Positions 52,884 through 64,000 of a stretch of DNA of 64,000 nucleotides are shown piece after piece (within the stretch, counting starts at the first letter, position 1; the number at the start of each line of letters is the position of its first letter). The DNA comes from Epiperipatus broadwayi. Lineage: Eukaryota; Onychophora; Udeonychophora; Euonychophora; Peripatidae. The position numbers were made by a program, and so were the translations under genes. The DNA lies in assembly GCA_028023455.1 (NCBI GenBank), contig JAQFVV010006625.1, positions 432,001 to 496,000 of the forward strand, written 5' to 3'. Under the pieces are notes generated by a model that did no database searches, had not been told where the DNA came from, and worked only from the letters and a program-made list of their open reading frames with translations.

Positions 52884-54338
52884 TCAACCATTATCAATCC
52901 ACTGCAGGATGAAGGTCTCTCCAAGTTTAATCCATCTTCTACGATCTTTAGCTTCTCTTCTCCACAACACCCCTGCACATTTTTTTATTTCATCCATCCA
53001 CCTCACATGTGGTCTCTTTCTGGGTCTTTTACAATCTCTTGGAATCCAGTTTAAAATTTCAATTGTCCATCTATTATTATCTCTTCTAGCAATATGTCCA
53101 GCCCAACTCCATTTCAATCTTTTAATTTTTTCAATAAGGTCAGTAACACCTGTTTGTTGTCTTACCCATACATTGCGTTTTTGATCTCTTCTTATTACTC
53201 CCAACATACATCTCTCCACACTCCTTTGAGTGGTCTGAAGTCTCTGTATTGCTCTTCTATTAAGTGTCCAAGTCTCAGATCCATAAGTAAGAACTGGTAA
53301 AACACATTTGTTAAAAAACATCCTTTTCAAACACATAGGCATATTTCCTTTTAGTATCAAGTTATTTCTACCAAAAGCACTCCAACCAAGTTTAATTCTA
53401 TGATTAATTTCCTCCATTATGTTTCCATCTGTATTAATAATCTGACCAAGGTATTTGTAACTGTTAACTTCTTCTAATTCTTCATAATCAATCTTTATTT
53501 TCATATTTTGAGCAAATCGATTAAACATTACTTTAGTCTTTTTAACATTTATCTTTAGTCCTACTTTTCTACTTTCATCTGCTAACTCCTGCAACATTTC
53601 CTGCAGCTCTAAAGCATTATTTGCAAAAACAACTACATCATCTGCGAAATCTAAATGACTTAAATACTCTCCATTTACTTTCACTCCTTTAGTTTCCCAT
53701 TTTAATCCACAAAATACTTCTTGCAGCACTGCTGTAAAGAGTTTTGGAGATATGGAGTCACCTTGTCTTACACCTTTCTCAATGTTGATTTTTCCAGTAT
53801 CATTATGTAATCTAATTGTTGCTGTTGCATTTTTATAAATATTCTTTAAAATATGACAATATCCTGGATCTATACCTTGATGATCCAATGCTTTAATCAC
53901 TGAAGAAATGTGTATAGAATCGAATGCCTTTTCATAATGTACAAATCCAAAACATAATGACAACTCATGTTCGTTTGCCCTTTCTACGACTTCTCTCAAT
54001 ACTTGGATATGATCTATTGTACTAAAACCACTTTTAAATCCAGCTTGTTCTCTTGGTTGGTAGAAATCCAAAGTTCTCTGTAGACGAGTTGTAATTATCT
54101 TGGTAAAATTTTTATATAAAACTGATAAAAGGCTGATAGGTCTGTAATTTCTAATATCTTCTTTATCATCTTTTTTAAATATTAATATTATTACTGCATT
54201 CTTCCAATCTTCTGGTACAACTTTATCATTTAGACATTTGGTATATAACTTTGCTAAAATTGTTTCTATTTCTTCACCTGCTTCTTTTAATATATCAATT
54301 ATAATTCCATCATTTCCTGGAGCCTTTCCTTTCTTCAT
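52884..54338 (-). pseudogene. RTE reverse transcriptase with substituted catalytic residue
   Basis: 484 codons from MKKGKAPGNDG through the RT core to the conserved C-terminal region (RLKWSWAGHIAR, RPRKRPHVRW). Motifs: NYRPISLLSVLYK (residues 64-76), EQAGFKSGFST, motif A at about 131-141, motif B GVRQGDSISPKLF (189-201) and motif C LDFADD (229-234). Motif A reads GFVHYEKAFDS, whereas the family has Asp at the His position (134), one of the metal-binding carboxylates. The GAT-to-CAT change should abolish polymerisation even without the two frameshifts upstream. The frame has no other stop. Confidence 0.9.
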
Positions 54339-54859
54339 ACACTTAATTGCATGTCTACTTCTTCATTTAAAATTCTGGGCAATTCGGAAGATGTAATAGA
54401 TATAGGAGGTACTTGTTCTTTATTACTATATAATTCTTGATAAAAATCTTCTACCAATTTCATGATGTCATCTCTCTTTTTAGTAATAATTCCATCTTTT
54501 TTTCTTATTGCAGATATAAATTTCCTACCAATACCAAAATGTTGTTTCACATTTTTGAGGCTTTTATTTTCTTCTACAGCTTTCCTTGCTATTTCACAGT
54601 TATACTTTCTTATATCATTTTCAACTCTTTTCCGTACCATTTTACAAAATTCGAGATATTCAATTCTTTTTAATACATCATTTTTGTATATCTTCATATT
54701 CCTTCTTTTCTTCATAAATTCTCTAGTCTCAGTAGAAATTTTATTAGTCAATTGCTGCTTTTTTCTACCAGCTATGTTTGTTGCAGTTTTTAAAAGTGTA
54801 TCAGTTATTTTCATATTAATTTCATTCAAATCTGTATCATGTTCAAAATCTCCTAACAC
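54335..54859 (-). pseudogene. RTE connector between endonuclease and RT
   Basis: 174 codons, Lys-rich and probably helical. The frame actually extends upstream of its Met: VDIPNLQKHSNEF continues the endonuclease frame after the first frameshift. It ends with NEEVDM; a missing base near 54347 then shifts the reading frame, because AIKCMKKGKAPG should follow directly. Confidence 0.85.
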
Positions 54860-54879
54860 TTGAAACCTATTTGTAAGTT

Positions 54880-55839
54880 CTAATTTAAATTCATTAGAAT
54901 GTTTCTGAAGATTAGGAATATCAACTGTAAATATGTTTTTCTTAATAATTTTTGTCTCTCTAGTTTTATATTAACACATAACTTACACCTTACTAATCGA
55001 TGATCACTTCCTGTGTTAAATTTATTAAGAACATTACAATCTTGAAATATGTATTTTCTGTTAGTCAAAATATAATCCAATTCTGCTGTACCTTCATTTG
55101 GATGCTTCCATGTCCATTTACTTTTAACATTTTTCTCAAAAAATGAATTCATAATATAAAGTTTTTCTTTTTCTGCAAACTCCACAAGTCTATGTCCTGT
55201 CTCGTTTCTATTACCATAACCAAAATTACCTACAGCAATTTCATATTTCATTTGTCTACCAATTCTAGCATTAAAGTCTCCCATAACAATTTTAAAATGT
55301 TGTTTACTCTGATCAAAAGCCTTTTGTACATCCATATAAAAATCTTCTACTATTTCATCACTATGAGAACTTGTTGGGGCATAAACCTGAATTATCTGCA
55401 TTTGGTATCTGCTATTAAGTTGTATAACTAATCTTGCCACTCTGTCTGATACACCATCAATCTCCACAATATTGTTCTTCCACTTTTTATTTATAATGAA
55501 TCCTACTCCACTTGTATTTCCAATATGTGTGCCTTTATAATAGAGTATATGTCCACTTTTTAAATCAATTGTTTCTTCTCTTTTTCTTCTAACTTCACAA
55601 AGTCCAATAATGTCCCATTTAATATAAGACAGTTCTTCTTCTAATTCTTGCAATCTTCCTTCACTTGAAAGTGATCTGCAGTTGTAAGTACCTAAATAAA
55701 AAGTCGTCATCAAATGGCAGCCTGGGTCCGCAATCAGGGGATTCTTAGCACCCTCCGCCTTCGGCCACCAACCACTGCCTTGGTTGGTGACTTTACAGCC
55801 TCCTGGGAATAAGGGCCATGCTTTATTTTTATCTGTCAT
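54880..55839 (-). CDS. RTE apurinic endonuclease domain (5' part of a broken ORF)
   Basis: 319 codons. After an N-terminal Trp/Gly/Pro-rich segment (residues 1-45) it shows the full set of endonuclease motifs: TYNCRSL (Asn53), LCEVR (Glu82), QVYAPT (Tyr153), GDFNAR (Asp188, Asn190), LDYILTN (Asp255) and GSDHRLV (residues 277-283). All catalytic positions look intact. In RTE elements this domain nicks target DNA for reverse transcription. The frame leaves the true path through loss of one A in a run near 54945; the last 15 or so residues are out-of-frame sequence. Confidence 0.92.
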   Translation of the reverse strand: MTDKNKAWPLFPGGCKVTNQGSGWWPKAEGAKNPLIADPGCHLMTTFYLGTYNCRSLSSEGRLQELEEELSYIKWDIIGLCEVRRKREETIDLKSGHILYYKGTHIGNTSGVGFIINKKWKNNIVEIDGVSDRVARLVIQLNSRYQMQIIQVYAPTSSHSDEIVEDFYMDVQKAFDQSKQHFKIVMGDFNARIGRQMKYEIAVGNFGYGNRNETGHRLVEFAEKEKLYIMNSFFEKNVKSKWTWKHPNEGTAELDYILTNRKYIFQDCNVLNKFNTGSDHRLVRCKLCVNIKLERQKLLRKTYLQLIFLIFRNILMNLN

Positions 55840-56178
55840 AATTGTATATATGTATTGGAAAAATATTTATCATTTACACAAACATTCATTCTGCCTTATC
55901 AGGCACTGAGAAGAAAGACCACGGTGTTTCTTGATCTTAAACTCAGAGGTAAAAAGCCAATAAACTCACCACGCTGGCTAATGTGTGTTGGTGAGCAGCC
56001 CATCCATGTCCATATACTATATGAATAATCACATAGTAATAACAGCTGCAACGACAAGAACGTATGGAGTGGACATTAGGAATTTGCCCTGCTCGGTTCC
56101 TTTAAGGCCTCCAAGAGGAATCAAAGGGTCTCCTTTCAGTTAATAGCAAACTCCTTTCTGCAGCATATATATATATAT

Positions 56179-57510
56179 CTTATTATTATTGTTATCTAAC
56201 CTTTCTTGTCCTTCTTTTGCTTAGTCTTGCTTTTGTTGTTCCTTTGCACCAGAAACGTACTTAACAATTGGTTTATTAAAAATCAGATTCATTAATTTTA
56301 TGTTATAATTATTGGAAATACTTGTTGTACATAAATTATTAGAAAAAAAAAAACTCTATATAACTTGTTAAATCTCGAAACATTGTTTCCAGCATTTTCT
56401 TTTATTTTAGTCAATCTACCACCTATTGACAAAATTTATAATGGTATTTCTACCAGGTGCCAGCCAAAGGGGTAAGATTGTTACAGCTTTACAGTTTTAT
56501 TTTTTTGTTCATTTATATTATTTTTGATTAGTTGATCCACTTTTATTTGACTATAACTTTTTACATATATATATATATATAATGTGCCCTTTTCTATAGG
56601 TCAGTAATAGTTCATAACAGTCAATTACTAAAAATTTTAAATTTTAGAATATGTTCTTTTAATACATTAATTATAGTTTGTCGATTATATTTTTAAAGTA
56701 CAATTTGAAGCTAAAAAAAATACGTAGTATATAAAATTATAATGAATCATTAAAAAATAGTTATGTAAAGCTTTAAATATTGTTGCATATGGTTGTAAAA
56801 GCTGGCCATATTAAATAAGTCACCTATAAATATTAAAAGTATATTTAAAAAATTCGATTTTAATAGTTTAAAACTTATAGTTAATAAATGCTATATTTAA
56901 ATTTATAATCATATTTAATAGTCAAAATTAATATCGTACATTTTAAAAATAAACTTTATGATGGTGAGAATTGTATTTAATTCTATATTTTCTAAATTGT
57001 TCTTCCAAATTTTATAATTATTTTATATAATATAATAAGTGTATCAATTTTATTAGTCTAGGCAGAGAAATAGATTGAAAATCGTCTGTCAAAGTTATTA
57101 ATCATGTGACTTGAATACTATATACTTTTACACACACGCTTGTTTGAATTAATAACAAAGTTTAAAATATTTTAAAAGTTATATTATAGAATTGGATGGA
57201 ATTGTCACCTAGCAAATAATAATAAATATTAAGTTAACTATCGTATGTAATGTTTTAAATAATGTAATAAAGACGAATACAGTTAATAAAAAAATTAAAT
57301 ATTTTGTTTAAATAAAAATAGATAAATGGAATAAGTTATTAAAATTGTTTAAAAGTTATTTTAAATGTTTAAATAGTTTTAATAAAATAATAATTTATTT
57401 AAAAGTAATATTTTAAATAATATTTTAAGTTCATTGCGTCATAATTTTTTATTTTCAAATATAATTCTGCTATAAACTGAAAATATGTAAATTTGTTCTC
57501 AAGTTAAAGT
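56179..57510. other. AT-rich DNA, nothing recognised
   Basis: A short (TA)n near 56566-56580 and otherwise no repeat or coding signal. Confidence 0.5.
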
Positions 57511-57517
57511 AAGAATC

Positions 57518-57607
57518 AACCAATCAAAAGAGGTATTCTTACAGACTATAAATATGAATTGCATGGGGGTATAAGAGGAAATTAATAATGTATTGAAACC
57601 AGAGAAA
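57518..57607 (+). promoter_or_regulatory. Candidate Pol II promoter with first exon and splice donor
   Basis: CCAAT (about 57519), a TATAAATA box (about 57548), then about 55 bases of less AT-rich sequence ending in AGAGAAAG|GTAAATT, a plausible splice donor at about 57608. The order and spacing resemble a TATA promoter with a short first exon. In DNA this AT-rich each element could arise by chance. Confidence 0.25.
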
Positions 57608-57793
57608 GGTAAATTATAGCTATCAAAGAGATAGTATTTTTAAATTTTTATTTTAGTCAATTTTTTAGTACTTTCTTATAACTTTATCTGCAAAAAACTA
57701 ATTGATAATTTTAAAGTGTTTTGCAAAAGAAAGTTTAAAAAATAATATATTTGGGAGCTACGTGAAAATGATTTTCTAATTTTTAAAAGTTAC

Positions 57794-58045
57794 TTGCCAG
57801 GATTATTTTATCTGAAATTTGACCTAAACTTCGCAATGAAAATGGATATACTACGAAATAAAATATGTGTAAATTATAATACAGCTTTATTTATGCTCAA
57901 CCGGAGGATTATTCTAACTCATATAAAAATAATACGGACATTATGCTGGAAGCTTAAACAGAATACTGTTTGCCATCTAAAAAAATTTTGTGACGCATTA
58001 TTTATAAGCTTATTCAGGAGGTTTTTTTTTTTTAAAAAAGAATAA
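57794..58045 (+). CDS. Unidentified 83-codon frame
   Basis: Basic frame (MKMDILRNKICVNYN..., ending in a Phe/Lys-rich stretch) just downstream of the candidate promoter. It has several Cys and Arg residues and is less repetitive than composition-driven frames nearby. No motif, signal peptide or family is recognised. It could be an exon of the putative unit or chance. Confidence 0.15.
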   Translation: MPGLFYLKFDLNFAMKMDILRNKICVNYNTALFMLNRRIILTHIKIIRTLCWKLKQNTVCHLKKFCDALFISLFRRFFFFKKE

Positions 58046-61000
58046 GATATTTATATCGTATGAGTTATCATAAAATATAATGAAAGAAATAGAATGTTTA
58101 GTCCATTTTAAAGGAAACATTTTTTTTAAAATATATATTTTACAAGAATTAAAAAGAACTTATTAAGAAATAAAACTTATATAAAAAAAGTGAACATATA
58201 GTAGATAAATAAAGGATGGATCCATGAAAATACAAATATTGTGCAAAAGTTTACCAGATAACTTAAGTTAAATTGAACAGAGTGATGCATCAGAGAATAT
58301 TGAATAAACTCCGTGGGTATAATTTTTTAATATTACAGTTTAATAATTTTCATTCTGAATAGTAAAGACCCAGGATTATTTTCTATAAATTTTACTAAAT
58401 GGATTAATAATTATTTTTAAACTTTAACGAGCTTGGAGGAGAACATTTTAAAACTCTAGAGAAAATAATAAACATTTTTGGATTTTATCATTAACTATGG
58501 TCAAGTGAAGACGTAATTATAGTTTTAAATTTTTATTTTACTAACTTAGTTAAATGTAAATTTTTCTATTTATAAGATTAGGAAAACATAAAACATTAAT
58601 TTGTTAATAACATAAAATTTATAATATAATCTAATAATTTAGATAAGAATATTTTTAAATAAAATGTATGGATGTGTCTTTTCATTTATGTATGCAATGT
58701 TTTTCTATATCCAGTGGATGGAAGAAGCCTACTAAAAATGATGACCAGATAAAAAGGGTTATTTGGTAATAATAATAACTATTAGTAATTTATAATGTAT
58801 ATTTTTGTTTTCTTTAGATCATCTATGAATCTAAGAATGAAGTGTAAAAGTTTGAATTATATGTAACGCATTTTCATACAACATTTTAAAAAACATTATG
58901 AGATAGGATTGATTTGAAAGTATGCATGCGACGATTATTTTTTTTATATATTAGTGATATAATCCAACATAATAACAAATAATTGTGATTCTTTTAGAAC
59001 TTTCATGTTATTGGATATTCAAATATTGTCTAAGTAGATTGTATATGATTAAACATATAGAATAATGAAGTAAGCAAACTTTTCTTATGGAACAGTGAAA
59101 TTGTTTTAAACTATCAATGAATTTTATTTATTGTTTTGTAAATGCAGATAGTTATTTATCGATGTAAGATGTAGAAAAATCTTGAGAAATAATGTTGAGA
59201 TAGTGGCTTGGAAGTACTATAGTTAGCAGGAAACAAAGATGATGTATTTTTTTAAAAAATAGGATATGATAAGGAATAGAAATAATATTTAGTCTTTATG
59301 TGGTTATCAGCATAGTTAACAAAGCCCTATGACTGATACACATTTTATTTGGACAGTGTTTTATATGTCTTTAAATATTTGATGTTTTAATAAAGCTGAA
59401 GAAATAGCTTTAACATCTTTCATGTATTAGAGGTTATTAGACAAGTAAAGGTCATACCTCTTTTCACTGTGCCATGATTTTTTGAGATATATTAAGAGTG
59501 ATATGCTAGCTTTCTTCCTTAAATCCTATACATCTGTTTCGCTATCTTTATTTCATGTAACTGCATCATTCAGTAAGATATTTTGAAAAGAAATGATAAA
59601 TAATTTAGAACTTAGGTTATGCTATCGTTTTGTATAAGATTGGTTTATTTGCTTAGAAGGAATAGAATTTATAACTTGAAATTGAAGGTCCAAAGTATCC
59701 TAAGGAAAGGAAAGAATCATAGAATATATTTTGAATTTGTTTTCAGAAATGAAATATAAATTTTTAAAACAGAGTATCTAAACAAGATATTTTCTTTAAA
59801 ATGTTAATTATTTTTGAATGCTTTATTATTATTTTTTTTAAGAGAAAAATAAGTATTGCATATTTTTAAAATACAATAGTACAATGTAAATTATATAAAC
59901 AATATGCATAGTATATTTTTTGTTTATTGAATAACAGGAATATATTGATTATTACACTTACATCATACTAAAGTAAGGCTAAATAAGAATATATTATTAG
60001 TAAACATCGTGTGATAAAACACTAAAATCTAGTACTGAATTTTGGATGAATATTTTATGTAATATCTTTGACTTTGCAAGATGAAAATTTTTTAATATTT
60101 TGAGAAATCCATACTCATTATAAAGTTAATTTTGTTTTTCTGTAGAATGTTTTCCTATGAATTTTTTTTTTAAAAATAAGATAGTTTAATAATATTAAGG
60201 ATGAAATATTCTGCTAATAAGTAAATATATTTGTAATAAGTTAACCATAATGAGAAACCAAATGGTAACATTTTTTTTTATTTTGTCTTAAGTATAAATA
60301 AAGATATAGCTAAACTATAAACTATTTTTTATATAACTTAGTAGATAAAAAATGTAAGATTAAAATAAGGATATCCATTGTAAATAGTGTACATAAATTG
60401 TTTATTTTATTTGTTGTTGTTAATAAACTTTGTTAAAATTTGTTTTTCAAAATCTGTGTGTCTTGATTGTTTATTTCTCCAATTCACTGCATGAAATCAT
60501 GATATATTCATAACAATTGAAACAAAAATATAATTTTGCACAAAAAGCTAAGTAGAGAGTTACATTTAAGAATTTAAATATTTTATTGGTATTCTTTTAA
60601 TTAAATAATTATAATTTTATATTGTTTTATTGGTCATAAATCAGTTATCATAATAGTATACTGAATTATATGCTATCAGTTGCCACACATCCTTTGTTTA
60701 TCAGATTATCATATGCTACCATGTATTTATTATATTATTACATGAAGGTAAAAGATTATATAAAATTATTTTATTATTTTATTATGGTAATAAAAATATA
60801 ACGAAAAGAAAAGATATCCAGTAGTAGTTAAACAATGAAGAATATTATTATTATTATTTATTATTATTAGTTTCAGTGTAGTAGATTATGACATAAAATC
60901 CCTTCTCATATTTTACTACCGTATTTTTAAATTAACTTAGAATAAACTTTATGAACCTGAGATTATTTTATTTGAGATATATTATTACAAATAGGAGATT

Positions 61001-61365
61001 AAGATTTAATTATTAACTTAGTCTTAGCGAGTAGAAGTTATTATAGTCGTAAGAATACTATGAGTTTGTTATTTAAAATAGTAATAAGGGGAATAGTGTT
61101 CTTATGCCATTGAGGTAGTATCCTGTGGGATATTGGCTCAATGTAATCTATCTTGTCACCTGTATTTTCACTTCAAGTCTCATGAAAATATTAAATATTT
61201 ATTTAATTTATAAACTGAACCTTATTGGTATTTTAAATTTGAGCTAGTGAAACATTTTAATTTTAATGCTGAATATTTTATTTATTAATTATTAACTGAG
61301 CTAGAACCCGTTTTATTTTATATCATATATTATCTGGAAGTGAGGATGCACAAGACGAGGTTAGA
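58046..61365. other. Repeat-poor AT-rich stretch with one good poly(A) signal
   Basis: No (TA)n tract between about 56.58 and 61.37 kb, unlike the rest of the window. AATAAA at 60422-60427 is followed about 30 bases later by a GT-rich element (TCTGTGTGTCTTG), a textbook poly(A) site arrangement on the plus strand. ATT triplet runs occur near 60845-60870. No coding frame. Confidence 0.35.
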
Positions 61366-61393
61366 ATATATATATATATATATATATATATAT
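61366..61393. repeat. (TA)n microsatellite
   Basis: Fourteen TA units following AGGTTAGAA. Confidence 0.88.
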
Positions 61394-61469
61394 GACGGCT
61401 GTACAAAAATTCAGATTTATAATATAATAAAAAGTTTTAAAAAAAGTCATTAAAATTTGGCCACATATT

Positions 61470-61780
61470 TATATACCTATGGGAGTGAAAGTATTCAAAA
61501 GCTGCCACTACTTTTCTTTTATCAGCTTGAGAAAGTTATCATGTACATTTAAACATTATTCATAGAAAAATAGTACTATATAAAACAGTCATGATTATTT
61601 GGAGCACATATTTCTTTATATATTATTATGGGTATGAAAGTATTCAAAAGTTGCCACTACTTTTTTTTCTTTCACAAATTTGAAAAATTATACAGATATA
61701 TTTTTATATTACTGATGGAAAACACATATCACATGTATACTGAACTTTATTCATGGAACCAAAAGAAACTACATATATGT
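61470..61780. repeat. Imperfect tandem duplication, period about 149 bp
   Basis: GAAAGTATTCAAAAG and GCCACTAC recur near 61488 and 61636, both followed by a T-rich stretch, and TATTCAAAAG recurs a third time near 61853. The 74- and 64-codon frames here are not recognisable. Confidence 0.6.
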
Positions 61781-62026
61781 TCAACTTTATTGGGGAGAAA
61801 AAAAATTCATACACATATATACCCTAATAATTACTTGTACATAGTGGTATAATATTCAAAAGATCTGAACTGGGTGCACAAACCAAGGGGGGAAACAATT
61901 TACACATATATATTCAGTAATATTCAGAAAAAACATTATATATATACTAAAATCTATTACTATCTCTCAGGTATGGGAATTTTTATTCGAAGCCCTACAT
62001 TGACACACCAAACCTGGGGGGGGAAA

Positions 62027-63288
62027 CTTGCACCAGTTAGTTTTGTCTGTTCAAATAACAAGATCTAGCATCTAGACAAAAGTACCTCAATTCCAATCAT
62101 GCACAAGATACATAAGTCAGAAACACTCCTGAGCTCTGCCCTATTTGCCTATTTTTCAGATATACCAACTTATGAGCAACAATACTGATGATACCGATCT
62201 AATTTATCTCTCTCTGCCGGCATCGCAAAGCATAGACACAAAAAAACTCTAATTTGAAGTTATATAAAGAAATATTTTAGTACAAAATATGTTTGACCCA
62301 TTTAAAGATCATGACCTCTCACCTTAATTATATATTGAGAGGATTAGCAGGAGATCATCTAGTCAGAGCAAGCATAATCTAATAACTAAAATATTAATAT
62401 TTTAAGTAAAAGAAACAATGATTCTGCATTAATTAATTTATTAATTTATATAAAATATGCATAAATACCTGGTTTATTATTTAATTAATCATCATCATCC
62501 TCTTGATGTACATATAATTTGATTGTCATTTATACAGTAGCAGGTAAATCATATGAAATTTGTTTATAACTTAAAAAATGGCAAATTTGATTAATTACTT
62601 TATTTGATTGCAGCTAGATCATATGCCAATAATTACTAAGTATACTAATGAACACAATTTAGCACTATGAGAAATATCTTTGATATACCAATCCACCCCC
62701 AGAGAACAAAATATAGCACTTGAACGAATATTTAGAATGATTTAATTTATTACAACAATATACTTTACAGGAATAAGTAAAATGCTCTCAGTTTATACTG
62801 AGTGAGAAACATGTGTGGGATAGCTCATTAACATGTATATAATGACATCACCAAAAGACTCACATATGAAAATATTTATAAATAACTAAATAAAAATCTG
62901 GTTAGTAGAATCACAACATTACAGCTTATGGATATTCATAGCTTTTATCTAGAAATATAACAGACAGTTGTGCATACATGGTAGCATACTTATGTGATAC
63001 ATTCACTGATCCTTGCAGATACTTCTGAGAATTCTTTGAAAAAATAGACTGATATATGTCTGCAAACTTTGGCAGAATCGGTTCATGAAACGAAGAATGG
63101 TTGGCTGTGCAATTAATGGGCTGGGATTTCCCCAGAGCACTTCCACATAAAGCCAACTTAAGTGACCAACTAAGTCTCCAGGGGGGGTCAACAGCCTCAT
63201 TCTTGGACTTGGAGATATGAGATGGGGTTCGGCTTTCCTAATGCCCGGGTAGAGTGAAGCATATATATATATATATATATATAGTGAA

Positions 63289-63323
<35 letters not shown>

Positions 63324-64000
63324 GAACGATGAAGCCTGTGTGCACGCAACACTTGGAAACACATATATAAAATTCAAAAGAATACTTAATTAATTACTAC
63401 CTATTCATTATAGAACATTCTGTGTAATGGTATAATTTAATCACTAAACAGTAATGGATCATTTAAACTTATTATTAAAATACATAATTCATTGAAACAA
63501 AGACTCTCCTCTCCCATTACTTTAATTTACATATATACTCCCCACAATGTTAACGACTATAAAAATTCGGTTATAAGTGCTTTATATTATAATAAACATA
63601 ATTAAATATATTTGATTTCATAAAGTTTTCAAGATTGGCGCTTATTATTTAAATAAAAAAAAAAAAAAAAACATTCTTAGAAAAACAAATTTCTAATTTT
63701 TCTACAATAACATTATGAGATAATTAATTTGTTTTCCCGAAATTTGCAAGGGTTCGCTAAGATAAAATAACAAGACTTGTTTTTGATTAAAATTAATCTG
63801 GTCAAATGAGAGAGGGGGAAAATAAAAGAAAAACTACATACTGGTGAATTTCAGGAATTATTGGCGTATATAAAGATATAAAACACGATAATAAAAGTTA
63901 AAAAATATTGTTACCTCATGAAAGAGAGAAAGTTATATAGAGTTAAGCACATGCTAATTGCAGGTAAGTAATTTACAAATTATTTAATGAAACAATTAAT
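62027..64000 (+). mobile_element. Repeat D, second copy (uninterrupted, runs off the window)
   Basis: Collinear with 46008-47560 and then directly with 50870-51330, with no equivalent of the 3.3 kb between them. This shows what repeat D looked like before the nested insertions. A minus-strand frame of 124 codons (63377-63003) contains LSWLYVEVLWGNPSPLIAQPT and SLQTYISLFFQRI and has a stop-ridden counterpart in the first copy; I cannot assign it. (TA)n tracts at 63261-63283 and 63291-63320 are preceded by a duplicated AGTGAAGC. Confidence 0.8.

Larger units (their letters stand above)
52873..56164 (-). mobile_element. RTE-type LINE, near full length, inactivated
   Basis: About 3.3 kb on the minus strand: a 5' UTR of about 320 bases (56164-55840), endonuclease, connector, RT and a short 3' end finishing in ATGATGATGATGATG. 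The small size, endonuclease-RT order, absence of a separate ORF1 and ATG/ATTG-type short 3' repeat are RTE features. Both edges touch (TA)n (52860-52872 and 56165-56178), so insertion into a TA tract is likely. Confidence 0.92.

Noticed and set aside
52599-53300. Plus-strand open frames opposite the RTE reverse transcriptase (and 54437-54863, 55192-55431)
   Set aside because: Antisense shadows of the LINE coding sequence.

Overview
The window is eukaryotic and almost certainly metazoan. It is extremely AT-rich (roughly three quarters A+T by eye), full of (TA)n tracts and has no bacterial-style gene packing. Every clear coding signal belongs to a transposable element: Penelope-like elements (PLEs) with GIY-YIG endonucleases, an RTE-type LINE, degenerate LINEs, a non-autonomous hAT element, and short repeats carrying hammerhead ribozymes (HHRs). 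An invertebrate with a large repeat-rich genome fits best; I cannot place it further. No complete host gene is visible. The only host-gene hints are a possible first coding exon near 401 and a possible promoter-to-poly(A) unit at about 57.5-60.4 kb.

Layout. 0-3.2 kb: unannotated AT-rich DNA with the candidate exon. 3.2-7.9 kb: large palindrome made of two inverted copies of a (TA)n-bordered non-coding element (family K). 8.2-9.35 kb: hAT-like element with perfect 8-bp target duplications. 10.0-10.2 kb: TAG/TAA triplet tract. 11-13 kb: remains of a LINE ORF1. 13.1-16.7 kb: PLE1, two 5'-truncated copies head to head. 18.9-20.9 kb: a LINE C-terminus joined to an old PLE1-type RT fragment. 21.3-23.2 kb: four 453-bp units, two inverted and two direct, each with an HHR. 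23.2-26.3 kb: degenerate LINE with endonuclease, RT and post-RT region. 29.1-29.4 kb: 71-bp tandem repeats. 32.9-40.1 kb: PLE2, a tandem pair on the minus strand facing a third copy on the plus strand; it carries an N-terminal SGNH hydrolase domain, RT and GIY-YIG, with an HHR-like core in the pseudo-LTR. 43.8-46.0 kb: second K copy. 46.0-51.3 kb: repeat D, split at 47.56-50.86 kb by a 415-bp-period HHR repeat and a third K copy. 52.9-56.2 kb: near full-length RTE LINE, minus strand, inactivated. 56.2-61.4 kb: stretch with only one short (TA)n tract (56.57 kb). 62.0-64.0 kb: second copy of repeat D without the nested insertions.

How it fits together. Five loci are foldback (inverted) arrangements, most of the inserted elements abut (TA)n, and a recurrent TTGTAAY-type motif sits at many (TA)n edges. 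PLEs are known to carry HHRs in their pseudo-LTRs, and animal retrozymes are small HHR-bearing tandem repeats thought to borrow retroelement enzymes. Here two retrozyme-like repeat families sit beside two PLE families, one with an HHR-like core. All autonomous copies are broken, so the window looks like a graveyard, not an active locus. The small ribozymes look structurally intact.
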